A DNA stretch of 64,000 nt, taken from the NCBI RefSeq assembly GCF_029167235.1, contig NZ_JARFTR010000242.1, forward strand, positions 1 to 64,000, written 5' to 3'. The notes under the pieces are model-generated. The model did no database searches and had not been told where the DNA came from. It was given only the letters and a program-made list of their open reading frames with translations. A program made the position numbers and the translations under genes. Below, in pieces: positions 53,549-63,974 of the stretch. This stretch comes from Kamptonema sp. UHCC 0994. Lineage in GTDB: Bacteria; Cyanobacteriota; Cyanobacteriia; Cyanobacteriales; Microcoleaceae. How positions within the stretch are numbered: position 1 is the first letter of the stretch; the number at the start of each line of letters is the position of its first letter.

Positions 53549-55837
53549 ATGAATACCAATCCTCAACCCAAACCACCTTTTTCTCAAACGAATCAGGATA
53601 CACCGGAAATTGGGGGAGGGTTGCCCGTCATTGAATACTGGGCAGAGCATACGCTATCGCCAGAAGGTCCAAAGCTGTGGAAAACGTTATTGCACCATAG
53701 TGCTTGCCTCTCCTGTTCCTGGGGCACTGGCGGACAAAAGGGAGGGTTTACGAACGAAGAAGGCGAAAAACTGCAACGCTGCATGAAAAGCGTTGAGGCA
53801 ATTTCAGCCGAGATTAAACCGGCCATTCGAGAAGAATTCTTCGATACTCACTCGCTCGCCCAATTACAACGGTTAACTTCTATGGAAGCTGATCGCCTGG
53901 GAAGGTGGAGTTTTCCAGTGATTCATCGAGCTCGCAGCGATCGCTACGAGCGGATTTCCTGGGAGGAGATCTATACCATTGCCACGGCTGCGTTCCAAAA
54001 ACCACCACAACGAGTCGCCTCTTATAGTTCCGGGCGTGGCTCCAACGAAGCGGCGTTTCTACTGCAACTGATGTTGCGAACCTTGGGATCAAATAACTTG
54101 GCGGATTGTTCGGATCTATGCCATGCACCTTCCACCACGGCACTGAAGGAGATGTTTGGTACTAATACCTCGATCGTCAGTTTGGAGAGCCTGAAGCAGG
54201 CAGATTGTGTTGTATTAGCGGGAGCCAATTCCTCCTATAACCATCCTCGTTTGATGAATGAGTTGATTAAACTGCGCGATCGCGGCGGCAGGGTGATTGT
54301 AATTAATCCCGTGATGGAAATCGGCTTGGTCAAATTTGGCTCTCCCGCCTTCCCCATTAAATCTCTGATTCCCGGTTCAGACATTGCTTCGCTCTATCTT
54401 CAGCCGATTCCTGGTAGTGATGTGGCATTGTTTGTCGGCATTCAGAAAGCACTGATGGAACAGGGGTATGTGGATCGGGCTTTTCTGCAAGCGCACACTG
54501 AAGGCTGGCAAGCTGTATTGGAACAAGCGCGATCGCTCGACTGGAACACCCTCACTACAACTTGCGGTGTTTCCCAATCCGAAATTGAAACCGCTGCCCA
54601 GATCATCGGCACATCTAAAGGAGTCGTCTTTGGATGGGCGATGGGCATTACGCAACATACCAATGGGGTTGATAACGTTTACAGCATTGCCAATACCGCC
54701 CTAATCAGTGGACAGATCGCTAAAATGGGAGCCGGAGTGATGCCAGTGCGGGGACATTCCAACGTGCAGGGTTTTGGCTCGATGGGTGTGACGGTAAAGC
54801 TCAAAGAAGAGATTAAGCAAGCATTAGAGCAGTTGTTGGGGCGATCGCTTAACTTGCCGAAAGGCTACCACACCCGCGATCTGATCGAAGCAGCAGTTGC
54901 CGGGAAAGTGGATAGTTTGCTCTGTGTGGGCGGCAATCTCTATGGTGCCAATCCCGATTCGGCACAGGCGAAACGAGCGTTGGGCAATATTGACACCATT
55001 ATCTATCTCGCGACCAAACCCAACATTGGACACTTTAATGGACTGGCAAAAACCAATACGATCGTCATTCCCGTCCTCAATCGATTTGAAAACCCACACA
55101 AAACGACGGTGGAATCGGGTAACAACTTTGTGCGGCTCAATGATGAAGGCACAACCCACTTGAAAGATGCCGATTTGATTTCAGAAGTTGAATTCCTCAC
55201 AGAATTGGCATATCGGTTGCTAGGTGAGTATCCCGTCGAGTGGCGCAAACTACAGGATACTCGTTACGTGCGGCAGTTGATTGCCAGAACTATTCCCGGT
55301 TACGAAAAGATTGGGGCGATCGATGATACGAAAGAAGAGTTTACTATCTCTGGACGCATTGTCACCGAACCTCACTTCAAAACGCGATCGGGCAAGGCGA
55401 AAATGTTTACGACTCCGTTGCCAACACTGACTTTACCAGACGTTAGCGAGTTTGGTATGGAAGAACCTGCCAATAGTCTTGTTCTGGCATTGATGACCGG
55501 ACGCAGCTATTCTCAGCATAATACGGTGGTTTACAAAATTGGTGACAAGTATCGAGGGATGCCGCACCGTCACTGCATTTTAATGAATCGCTTGGATGCA
55601 GAGAAAATTGGGTTAGCAGAACACGATCGCGTTACTGTACAGGGTGATGCTGACAAACTCGACAATATCGAAGTGATTTACGGTGCTGTGCGGTCAGGTG
55701 CAGCGTTGATGTTCTATCCCGAAGTGAATGTCATTTTTAAGGCAAAAACAGAAACACGCTCTGGTACGCCTGCTTACAAACGGGTGCCTGTGCTGGTTTA
55801 TAACAAGGAGCGATCGCCCAAAATAGCCCAATTGTGA
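53549..55837 (+). CDS. FdhF/YdeP-family molybdopterin oxidoreductase
   Basis: 762 aa. It matches the YdeP/FdhF alpha-subunit pattern: CLSCSWGTGGQKGGF near the N-terminus (no complete CxxC-x3-C cluster), GRGSNEAAFL, DLCHAPST, GWAMGITQHTNGVDN and VMPVRGHSNVQG. The C-terminal molybdopterin dinucleotide-binding domain holds LMTGRSYSQHNTVV and RHCILMN. Proteins of this type are uncharacterised molybdenum enzymes, some linked to acid or formate metabolism. It has no partner subunit nearby and lies between the two iteron regions, suggesting arrival as cargo. Confidence 0.92.
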   Translation: MNTNPQPKPPFSQTNQDTPEIGGGLPVIEYWAEHTLSPEGPKLWKTLLHHSACLSCSWGTGGQKGGFTNEEGEKLQRCMKSVEAISAEIKPAIREEFFDTHSLAQLQRLTSMEADRLGRWSFPVIHRARSDRYERISWEEIYTIATAAFQKPPQRVASYSSGRGSNEAAFLLQLMLRTLGSNNLADCSDLCHAPSTTALKEMFGTNTSIVSLESLKQADCVVLAGANSSYNHPRLMNELIKLRDRGGRVIVINPVMEIGLVKFGSPAFPIKSLIPGSDIASLYLQPIPGSDVALFVGIQKALMEQGYVDRAFLQAHTEGWQAVLEQARSLDWNTLTTTCGVSQSEIETAAQIIGTSKGVVFGWAMGITQHTNGVDNVYSIANTALISGQIAKMGAGVMPVRGHSNVQGFGSMGVTVKLKEEIKQALEQLLGRSLNLPKGYHTRDLIEAAVAGKVDSLLCVGGNLYGANPDSAQAKRALGNIDTIIYLATKPNIGHFNGLAKTNTIVIPVLNRFENPHKTTVESGNNFVRLNDEGTTHLKDADLISEVEFLTELAYRLLGEYPVEWRKLQDTRYVRQLIARTIPGYEKIGAIDDTKEEFTISGRIVTEPHFKTRSGKAKMFTTPLPTLTLPDVSEFGMEEPANSLVLALMTGRSYSQHNTVVYKIGDKYRGMPHRHCILMNRLDAEKIGLAEHDRVTVQGDADKLDNIEVIYGAVRSGAALMFYPEVNVIFKAKTETRSGTPAYKRVPVLVYNKERSPKIAQL

Positions 55838-56125
55838 AATTAAAGTCGTCTATTCTTCACTTGCATAAAAAGGAGGGATGGACGGTAGCAAGCGTTGCGG
55901 CTAAATTTCTCAAGTGCGCGCAAGCAATCGCTGTACTCGCTACATGGCAATTACCTTCAACTCAGCCTTACGGGAAATTAAAGTCACCACATCTGGTTTA
56001 TTCGCTATTCGCAAATTATGTCTGTTCAGAAAGAGAGGGTATAGTCAGAGGCCAAGCGATCGCACCTCTGTACCATGAGCGTCCCTTAAGCTGCCAAGAA
56101 CGATCCAGAACTCTACGCCTTACTT
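55838..56125. other. intergenic stretch with a fragment of the iteron block
   Basis: The stretch at about 55858-55892 (CTTGCATAAAAAGGAGGGATG then GTAGCAAGCG) matches the right end of both iteron blocks at about 53220 and 61070, so it is a third, broken copy. An open frame of 97 codons here is not convincing. Nothing else is seen. Confidence 0.5.
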
Positions 56126-57812
56126 AGGGCTTACTGAATAAGTTAGTAAAAATCGCGTAGGCGTAGCCAGCCGTAGGCATCGCAACTAATGGGTGATTCA
56201 ATCTCGGCGAAACATAACTTTTTGTTGACTATAACTTGCCCCGTGATAGCTTTTAATAATCATTGAACCATAAATAGGTGTGATTTTCGGTTTGTGACAT
56301 AAAAACACACACAAAACCCGTCTTAACCAGGTAGAAAGGTTCATTACTAAAAAAGTAATAGAAATAGCTGTTTGTGAAGTATTATCAAGTTTTGTCATCA
56401 CTCGATTCAAGCTAAATCTTCTTTTTCCTTGTCCAAATTTGCCCTCAATTGCATTTCTAATTCTTTCATCTTCTAAGGCTTGTTTCTTGGTTTCCTTACT
56501 AACATTTGCTGGTGGCCTTCCTAACGGAGGCCCACTGATTCTAATTCCTCTTTCTTTACACCAGGCTCGATTTTCCCTGGTTCGATAAATGCGATCTGCA
56601 TGGACTGATTCTGGGTAATATCCTGTGTAATTTTTAAAGGCTTCTATTTGTGCTTTTAAGTCTCCTGATTCATTAAAGTTATCCCAACTTATCCGGTCTA
56701 AAAATACATATCCTTCAATGCAACTCGCTGACAGTTTAGCTCCAAACTCGACGGGTTTTCCTGCTTTTCCTCTCACAATAGGACGGATGTGCGGTTGACT
56801 TAAACTTACTATTCTGTCCTCTATACTCTGTTTTTTGTTTTCAAATAACCAGAGTTGTTGGCGATAGACTTCTGTGAGAACTAGCAAAGTTTTATACTGC
56901 TTTTGGCTCAGACTTTGTAGGGTCGCACCTAATTCGATTAGCTGTTCAATATGAGCGAGGTTTCTTTTGATATATTGCAGTTGTTTTTTAAGGGCTTGGA
57001 TTTTTTTGTTTCGTAATGGTCGTCGTTGTTTGGCTACTGTTAAGTAGTCTTTTCTGGCTATTTTTCGGCTTTGTTCTGGGTTTCTTATTAATTTTTACTT
57101 TGAGGGATTTATAGAGGATATCGATGATTTTTTCGGTATGAACTCTGGCTCGGTTTAATAGTCCTAAGTCGGTGGGATAGCTAATATCTGCTGGGCACAG
57201 GTTGCATCTATGATTAATTTTCCTTGATTGGTTGATTCATTTTTTGCGTCCGAATCCTTTTTTTTTCGGGCGGTTTTGGGGTAGTTTCGCGCATTTTATT
57301 GACCATTCTTTCATTGACTTTCTTGATTAGATTCGCACTAATTCTTTGCCGAAAGTGGACTAATAGTGATGGGTCAAATGGGGCTTCATTACGCTCTGGT
57401 TGATTGGCCGATAAAGTATTGCAGGTATGGGTTTTCGCGGATCTGTTCTACTGTTTCTATATCGCTTATTCCCAGTTTTTCTTTGATGATTAATGCCCCT
57501 AATGCCATCCTAAATGATTTGGCTGGTGCTCCCATTTCGGTCGGGAAATTTTCAGCATATTCTGATTCAAATTCTGACGCCTGGGATTAGTTGGGCCATT
57601 TTCACCCAACGGTTATCTTGTGATAACCTTCCTTCAAAGGGGAGTTCAAAGTCGGATGGGGGGCTTGGGGCAAGCTCAGCTTTTCTATACACGCTCGCAG
57701 GTGGTGATGCACGGGTTTTGAGTCATTATACCTGTTTTTCTTGCACCCTTAGTACTTTTTTGGTCGGAAAATCCATACACTGTTTACTTTTCTCACTGAT
57801 TCAGCAAGCCCT
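56126..57812 (-). mobile_element. IS5/IS1182-like insertion sequence, 1687 bp, decayed
   Basis: Terminal inverted repeats AGGGCTTACTGAATAAGT (56126-56143) and ACTGATTCAGCAAGCCCT (57795-57812) match at 16 of 18 positions. ACTT directly flanks both ends (56122-56125 and 57813-57816), a 4-bp target duplication. The left end also carries the dispersed palindromic repeat at 56155-56183. The next 270 bp (57813-58085) is split exon for the group II intron and shows no gene. Confidence 0.85.
56198..57660 (-). pseudogene. IS5/IS1182-like transposase, frameshifted
   Basis: The last 229 codons (56198-56887) are open and contain the C-terminal DDE part: HIRPIVRGKAGKPVEFGAKL, SVHADRIYRTRENRAWC, RISGPPLGRPP and the Glu in NAIEGKFGQGKRRFSLNRV. 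The N-terminal half lies in several frames between about 56890 and 57660, with recognisable pieces such as LIIDAT near 57200. The transposase is inactive. Confidence 0.85.
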
Positions 57813-58123
57813 ACTTAGCTTGATTGACGCACTGAGAGTAGGTCGAGTGCGGGAGCAACCTTTGGCAGAAGGCGAACTTAAAAACAGGCTCCTCACTGTA
57901 TGAACCCGCAGATATCTATGCTGGAAACAGTCGTACCCAATGTAATAGAACACCAACAGGCTTGGTGGATGGCTGCAAGAGCAACTGGAGCGCACAAGCC
58001 AACTGAACTACAACTCTTGCTATAAAATGGCTACCGCCCTTGTTCCGAAGATTGATACGAATAGCTGCATAGCGAATAACTGGGTTAGAGTCGATTAAGG
58101 AGTTACCCCCTTAACCTCTCCTT

Positions 58124-58159
58124 CAAAACCGTGCTTGTAACTTTCGCTACACACGGCTC
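58124..58159 (-). ncRNA. group II intron domain V
   Basis: On the minus strand GAGCCGTGTGTAGCG folds with the following TTACAAGCACGGTTTTG around a GAAA loop, the conserved catalytic hairpin. Domain VI (about 58084-58123) follows. Confidence 0.8.
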
Positions 58160-58191
58160 CTTGATAATTCCACCCTTGTTATGGGTACGAG

Positions 58192-59988
58192 TTATAACGG
58201 TTTGTCATCATGGTTTTCGCACCTTTCAATCCTACCTACACGGTCTTTATCAGTAGAGCCGTTAGTCCGGTTCTGATAAGTGTCAATGTTAGGGCTGACC
58301 TTGGGGTAACTTGACCCGTCTTTAGCCGTTTTTGAGTCGTGGCAGTGTCTGTGTAGAAGTTGAAGGTTATCGTAGGTATCTTTACCGCCTATACTTTTTG
58401 GTTTAATATGGTCAACTTCTACAATATCTGCACTGGTAAAGTACAGACCACAGTGAGAACAAATACCCTTTTGTTGCTTGATTAATTCTGATACTCGTTT
58501 AGGAGTATCTGGGTATTCTCCCCTTCGCTTACTCCAGTAAGACCAGTCACCATTGTAAGGACTAGCTTCGCCTTTCACCTTTGTGTGCCGTACAATTGCC
58601 GTGTCAGCGTGAAGGGTTAATGTTATCCCGTCTTCGGTTCTGAAACACCATTTGCGGTTGCCTACTGGTCGCCAGTATTTATCCACGTTGATGTCCCCTT
58701 TTCCCCTCGATTTTGCCCAAGCTCTTAATTTTTGCCACGTTAGGCTATCAACCTTCTCAAAGGTTGCCTTGCTAACTTTAGTTGAGTAATAGTTTGACCA
58801 TCCCCTAATAATTGGATTGAGCTTGCTAATTAAAGCAGCTTGAGGGGCGGTTTTGTGGGTGTCTATTACCTCAGCAATCTTGGCTAGATGCACCTTTATT
58901 TTGGCTTTCGAGGGTGTAATTAGTGTGTTAAAACTGAGCGGTATTCCTTTTGTATTTTTGGCACATCGATATGTGCCAGTTTTAAATTGCTGTACATGGA
59001 ACCCTAAGAACTCAAACCCGACATTACCTTCAATCTCAATGAAGGTGTGGGTTAATTTTGTTTTACTTGGCTTTAATTCCAATCCCATATCACTTAACCA
59101 GTCTGCAATTATCTCTTTACACTTCATAACTACACTCAAATTTTCGTGCATAATTACGAAGTCGTCAGCATAGCGAATTAGGCTAAGGGCTTGGCGATTA
59201 TCTCGTTTAGTTCCTTTTAGTGTTTCCGCGTACTTTTTTACTCTTTCTTCCATACCATGTAGGGCAATGTTCGCCAGTAGCGGAGATATTACCCCGCCTT
59301 GTGGTGTACCCTCAAAAGTAGGGAATAATGAATCCTGCTCACAGTACCCTGCTTTTAGCCATGTCCTAATTTGACGGCTCAAGGTAGGGTATGTGTGTAT
59401 TTTTGTGAGTAATGCTTTATGGTCTATACGGTCGAAGCATTTAGCAATATCAGCATCCAGCACATATTTTGCTTTTTGTTTGATACCGTCAAATATTGCC
59501 TCAATCGCATCGTGACAGGAACGCCCTGGTCTGAAGCCGTAAGAATTAGGCTCAAATTTTGCCTCCCACTCAGGCTCAAGCGCAGATTTTACTAACGCTT
59601 GCAAAGCGCGGTCTTCCATTGTAGGTATTCCCAGAGGTCGCTTTTCATCACTACCGGGTTTTGGAATCATTACCCGTCTAGTGGGTTTGGACTTCCCGGT
59701 AACTCTCAACCGTTTAACCAGTTTTACCCGTTGCCTGGGTGTTAGGGATTTTACCCCATCAACCCCAGCAGTATTCTTTCCTTGGTTATCTTGGGTAACT
59801 CTACGTACCGCTATACACTTTGCAGACCAAGACCTAATTAGGGTCTTTTGAAGTTTGCGAACTGCTTTAACGTCACCTCGTTCACTCGCTTGGAATATTC
59901 TCTTTTGCAACTTGAAAGTTACCCGTTCTAGCTTGCGCCAGTTGATATCTTTCCATTCCACCGTCAGATTTTTCTGCGTATTAGACAT
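58192..59988 (-). CDS. ltrA: group II intron reverse transcriptase-maturase-endonuclease
   Basis: 598 aa. Reverse transcriptase motifs are complete: KRPLGIP, NSYGFRPGRSCHDAI, DADIAKCFDRIDH, GTPQGGVISPLLANI and the catalytic YADD (LIRYADDFV). The maturase (X) domain (GWSNYYSTKV) follows. A C-terminal HNH endonuclease is present: CSHCG, VEVDHIKP, LLHRHCH. It splices and mobilises the intron. All key residues look intact, so the intron may be active. It is the usual class in cyanobacteria. Confidence 0.95.
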   Translation of the reverse strand: MSNTQKNLTVEWKDINWRKLERVTFKLQKRIFQASERGDVKAVRKLQKTLIRSWSAKCIAVRRVTQDNQGKNTAGVDGVKSLTPRQRVKLVKRLRVTGKSKPTRRVMIPKPGSDEKRPLGIPTMEDRALQALVKSALEPEWEAKFEPNSYGFRPGRSCHDAIEAIFDGIKQKAKYVLDADIAKCFDRIDHKALLTKIHTYPTLSRQIRTWLKAGYCEQDSLFPTFEGTPQGGVISPLLANIALHGMEERVKKYAETLKGTKRDNRQALSLIRYADDFVIMHENLSVVMKCKEIIADWLSDMGLELKPSKTKLTHTFIEIEGNVGFEFLGFHVQQFKTGTYRCAKNTKGIPLSFNTLITPSKAKIKVHLAKIAEVIDTHKTAPQAALISKLNPIIRGWSNYYSTKVSKATFEKVDSLTWQKLRAWAKSRGKGDINVDKYWRPVGNRKWCFRTEDGITLTLHADTAIVRHTKVKGEASPYNGDWSYWSKRRGEYPDTPKRVSELIKQQKGICSHCGLYFTSADIVEVDHIKPKSIGGKDTYDNLQLLHRHCHDSKTAKDGSSYPKVSPNIDTYQNRTNGSTDKDRVGRIERCENHDDKPL

Positions 59989-60645
59989 ATATATTGCTAC
60001 TTGGATTATTCCTTTGAAATTACCGAGTATCTGTCAGCATATCTCTACCATTACAGTAGAGCATTCGCTTCTGATACCATCCCGCTCTTAACTATCATTC
60101 GTTTAGCTACTTACTGGATTTCGACCTCTCCAGAGGTAGTTAAGAGTTACTTCGTTCCGATTACACATTTGATTGAGTCTTTAGCGCGATGCTCTCCACC
60201 GGGTTTATGGGCGGTGCTTATAAGTCGGAGCTACAACCGCTTATGCCCTATCCTTGCCTTTTGGCTTGGTGTTTATCAAGTCTTTACCGTACTTTTTTTT
60301 TCAGCGGGTTTATTCTTGATTCAGTCTTTTACACCATCAAAAGTTACGATGGTTCAAACGCATCTTTGCTTACGCTACGCATGGACTCTTGCTAGACAGG
60401 TTTCTGGGTTGACTCCCGAAAGTTCTGCCGTTTAACCCCGCTTTAGCCTAGTGGTTGCTACCCAGTAAACTAGGGGTTATGCTTTCACCTCTGCACTTGA
60501 GGGGTAGGACTTGACTCACGGAGCCTCACCTACAAATGTAATCAGTTGTCACTAACTGCCTGAGCAGCTAGGCTAACCGTCCCATAAGGGTTTGAATCCT
60601 TATTTTAGGTTAAACGAATCGCACGGGGCAATCTTTTAGGCAATC

Positions 60646-61145
60646 TTAACAGTCTATTCGATTAATTCGGCTTACTCAAGACAGTCTATTCAATTAGTTC
60701 GGCTTGCTCAAAACAGTCTATTCAATTAGTTCGGCTCAGCGAGAGATTGAGAGCAAATTATCAATCTTGAGCCTGTTTTGAATCAATTGCAATTTCCATT
60801 GCTTCAATTCAGGATTGCAGAGTTTGTTGTAAAAATCTTAAATAATTCTTAAGCGTACCAGGACGTGAAAAAACCTCAAAATTCACTTTTTTGGAGTGAG
60901 TTTTTTTGAGTTTTTCTGCATAAATTTGAGTTTTTTTGAATAAATTTGTGCAAGCTGCAAATTGAAGTGTTCGCTGTTTTTGGCTTAATTAGCAACAAAA
61001 AACTCATAAAAACTCAAATTTATGCAAATTTATGCAAATTTATGCAAGGTAGAAAGCTTGCACAAAAAGCAGAGATGGATGGTAGCAAGCAATGTTTTTG
61101 TGATCACAAATCTGACTGTTAAGTGCGGAAAGAAAAATAATGCAC
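60646..61145. repeat. iteron-like region B
   Basis: The counterpart of 52860-53310, same orientation. Left arm 60900-60952 has GCATAAATTTGAGTTTTTTT units; right arm 60997-61047 has three GCAAATTTAT units plus AACTCAT. A short unit containing ACAGTCTATTCAATTAGTTC is also tandemly repeated at about 60657-60740. The shared end CAAGCAATGTTTTTGTGATC follows at 61086. Confidence 0.65.
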
Positions 61146-61758
61146 CCTCCTTTTACGGAAGCCTAACCGCAAGGTCGGGTTTAATACTTTTTTAAGCTTT
61201 AATGACAACTGTAACTGTTTGTACTACAAGTTAACTGAATATTGTCTCGACACAATAATGCTCCGTTTTTTGGCATAAAGCGATGCCTGCGGCTGGCTAC
61301 GCCTACGCGTAGTCGGCTCCGACTGCACAAAAATTACCATTCTGACCCCGGCATAGATAATGTATGCTCGCATTATCGGCTCGCGCAACATTGAGCGGTG
61401 GGACAGTTGTTGCCATACCCATAGATCATCTCAACTTGGGACAGTGCGGTGAGTGTACTGACTTCAAAGAGAGCTACTACGAATCGACTTCCCGCGATCG
61501 CAAGAGCCTCGCGCATAGAACCCACCACTACCACCAGCTTTTTGCTCGCTTGTGACTACCATCGCCGGAGTCAGAGGGCACGCGATCGCACCTCAATGAA
61601 CAATTTATACAATTAAAGGAAATTATCGTAGTCAATCTCTACTTTAATAAACCCTAATAGCCCTCTCCAATTGGGGGGGATAAAATCACCAGAATAGCGG
61701 GGTTCAATTACAGTTGTTAACTTGTATATTTACAAACAGTGATTACCGATTAAAAGCT
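61146..61758. other. intergenic region before mobC
   Basis: A 63-codon ORF at 61364-61555 is not convincing. A dispersed palindromic repeat lies at 61280-61308. The stretch just before MobC is where an oriT for the adjacent relaxase is expected, but I cannot point to the nick site. Confidence 0.4.
61280..61308. repeat. dispersed 29-bp repeat, GCGATGCCTGCGGCTGGCTA type
   Basis: The same 29-bp sequence occurs in reverse orientation at 56155-56183, with one difference. It contains short internal symmetry (GCGATGCC ... and GCGTAGGC-like ends). It is a repeat family often seen between genes in filamentous cyanobacteria, as I recall. Confidence 0.65.
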
Positions 61759-62160
61759 ATGAAAAATTTACCGAAAGTCAGACCCAGAGAGCAGCTATCA
61801 AGCCATATCCACATCCGCTTGACTGACTCCGATTACAGCCAAATTCAAACACTAGCTCACCAAGTAAACTTGAGTATGAGCGACTTCATGCGTCGTGCAG
61901 CTTTGAGGAGAACTATGCCACACCCTCTATCTGTATTTGATTTGAAAGCCTATCAAGTTTTATGCCAAATTAATGCTCAACTTAAAATGGCAGCAAACAA
62001 CCTCAATCAGATGAAGAAAGCTTGCAATAGTGCTCTGGTATTGGGAGAACCCGTTATTGTTAATAGAGGACTCTTAGAAAATGTACAGCAACTTATTCGA
62101 GAGAACCAAACTGCAATTAAAACAATAGTTGCCAACCTCACCAATTCTACAGTCCGCTAA
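61759..62160 (+). CDS. MobC-like relaxosome accessory protein
   Basis: 133 aa from the ATG at 61759 (MKNLPKVRPREQLSSH); the frame is open to a TTG at 61714. A ribbon-helix-helix start (HIHIRLTDSDYSQIQTLAHQ, SMSDFMRRAAL) is followed by the helical MobC C-terminus (INAQLKMAANNLNQMKKAC). MobC binds oriT and helps the relaxase open the DNA. It lies 50 bp before the relaxase gene and is surely its partner. Confidence 0.88.
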   Translation: MKNLPKVRPREQLSSHIHIRLTDSDYSQIQTLAHQVNLSMSDFMRRAALRRTMPHPLSVFDLKAYQVLCQINAQLKMAANNLNQMKKACNSALVLGEPVIVNRGLLENVQQLIRENQTAIKTIVANLTNSTVR

Positions 62161-62210
62161 TTCTTAATAAACCTCAGCAATTGATGTAATAAATCTACTG
62201 TGAAACGGCT

Positions 62211-63974
62211 ATGATTGGCAAACAAATCAAAGGTACAGGCTTTCGTGGCTGTCTGAACTATGTGCTCGGCAAAAAAGATGCCGATTTAATTGGTGGTACT
62301 ATGTGTGGACAAACACCTGAAGAACTTGCTGCTGAATTTGCCATTGCCAGACAACTAAGACCTAACCTGAAAATAGCAGTATTTCATGCTACTTTATCTG
62401 TCGATTCTACCCAGAAACTAGAAGTAGATGTTGACAATGACCAGCGCTGGCTGGCAATTGCAGCTAACTACATGAAAGCGATGGAATTTGACAATAATCA
62501 GTATGCAGTTGTCAAACACAGCGATACAAACCATGACCACATTCACATCGTTGCCAGTCGCATTCGCCTAGATGGAAGTGTCGTTGATGATAGCTGGGAT
62601 TATTACAGAAGCCAAGAAGTAATCCGCCAGTTAGAAAGAGACTACAATTTAGAAGCTGTTACACCTAGTTGGGAAACATATAAGCGAGCTCCGACTACTG
62701 GAGAACACAGGTACTTACAAAGCAAGGGAAACAAGAGTGTCAGAGTGCAATTACAAGACCTAATTGATGAAGTCACCCAAGATCAGCCAACTATGCCAGA
62801 ATTTGTTGAACGGTTGCAGCAACAAAGCGTAGAGGTGCAAGTAAAAACAACTCAAAGTGAACTAAGTCAAGGCATTTCTTACAAAATAGATGGAGTTGCT
62901 TTTAGCGGTACTCAATTAGGGAAAGCCTACACTTTTTCTGGATTGCAGAAGTATCGAAATGTTAGCTATGATCAAGGGCGAGATAACGCCCTAATTGATG
63001 CTTTAATGCAGCCACAACACTTAGAAATGGCTGGGGATGAAAAACAGGCAAATGAGTTAGAGTCGTTACAATCTGAGGTAGAAGCAACTGTACCTAAAAT
63101 TCTGGCAACAGCAAATGAATTAGAGTTGCCACAATCTGAGATAGAAGTCACCGTACCTGTAATCCCTGCAACACCAAATAAATTAGAGTTACAACTATCA
63201 ATGCTGCCAGAACAAAAGTCTCAGAAACAACAGAAGCAAGAAGAACATAAACCCCACCAATCATGGGGAAATGAAATTGCCCCAATCGTACTCGCTCTAC
63301 TTGATTCTTATCAAGCAGATAGCCTTGAAAGTAACAACAAACGCTATCAAATCGATCGGCTTCCCGAAAGTTGCGATGTTGTAGTTCAGCGTGTAGATAC
63401 CCTTGAACCCGTACCGAATTGTACACAGGTACTCGGTTTTAATTACTCCAAAAAAGGACTAAAAGTTTGGCACAACCTGCTAACTCAAGAGGATGTAGAA
63501 CACTTTCAGGCCGTTGACCAGCAGTTGTCCGACAACCAGCAACAACTACAACAGCAACAAACACCGCAACAGCAAATTTTAGAAGCTCAACAAGAAAACC
63601 TACAAAACCGCACCATAGCTGAAGAGATCGTTCCCATTGCCGGAGCAGCATTAGAACACACACTACTTACTACTAAAACACCAGCACCAGCAATAGATTG
63701 GAACCAGTATCGCATTAGCTGGAATCGTCAAGAGCTAGAACTTGCCATAACCGTTTCTGACGGTAGAGGCGAGATTCTTCGAGCCAGTTTTGAAGACGAC
63801 GGAACCTATCACTTACCAGCTTGCTCCGTTACACCAGAAGATGTGAAAAACTTTCAAACTTTGCGCCAAGAATTGCAGGAACAATTGCCCTACAAAGCAC
63901 CTCAACTACAAAAAAGTTTATCCAACCAGCTACAGCGACAACCGCCTAGCCGCAAACAAATTGAACTCGACTGA
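62211..63974 (+). CDS. MOB_P-type relaxase
   Basis: 587 aa. The relaxase domain (1-170) holds the candidate nicking Tyr in CLNYVLGKKDA and the three-His motif with its preceding Asp, KHSDTNHDHIHIVASR. The relaxase nicks oriT and pilots the strand through the coupling protein and channel. The C-terminal 350 residues are Gln-rich, with repeats of the type ELPQSEIEVTVP (about 285-330) and a second DWNQYRISWNRQELELAI unit near the end. The gene is complete. Only 26 bases follow. Confidence 0.9.
   Translation: MIGKQIKGTGFRGCLNYVLGKKDADLIGGTMCGQTPEELAAEFAIARQLRPNLKIAVFHATLSVDSTQKLEVDVDNDQRWLAIAANYMKAMEFDNNQYAVVKHSDTNHDHIHIVASRIRLDGSVVDDSWDYYRSQEVIRQLERDYNLEAVTPSWETYKRAPTTGEHRYLQSKGNKSVRVQLQDLIDEVTQDQPTMPEFVERLQQQSVEVQVKTTQSELSQGISYKIDGVAFSGTQLGKAYTFSGLQKYRNVSYDQGRDNALIDALMQPQHLEMAGDEKQANELESLQSEVEATVPKILATANELELPQSEIEVTVPVIPATPNKLELQLSMLPEQKSQKQQKQEEHKPHQSWGNEIAPIVLALLDSYQADSLESNNKRYQIDRLPESCDVVVQRVDTLEPVPNCTQVLGFNYSKKGLKVWHNLLTQEDVEHFQAVDQQLSDNQQQLQQQQTPQQQILEAQQENLQNRTIAEEIVPIAGAALEHTLLTTKTPAPAIDWNQYRISWNRQELELAITVSDGRGEILRASFEDDGTYHLPACSVTPEDVKNFQTLRQELQEQLPYKAPQLQKSLSNQLQRQPPSRKQIELD

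Larger units (their letters stand above)
58086..60624 (-). mobile_element. group II intron with RT-maturase-HNH ORF
   Basis: On the minus strand the intron begins with GTGCG (60624-60620) and ends close to 58086 after domains V and VI. The 5' RNA part (59989-60624) contains only structural RNA sequence. The ORF lies in domain IV. The 3' boundary is estimated to a few bases from the domain VI shape. Confidence 0.75.

Noticed and set aside
55834-56127. 97-codon ORF after the FdhF gene
   Set aside because: It runs through a fragment of the iteron block and shows no domain; probably chance.
57366-57903. Plus-strand ORFs across the IS right half
   Set aside because: Antisense to the decayed transposase and crossing the IS end; not real genes.
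61364-61555. 63-codon ORF before mobC
   Set aside because: There is no ribosome site or domain, and the region is likely regulatory.
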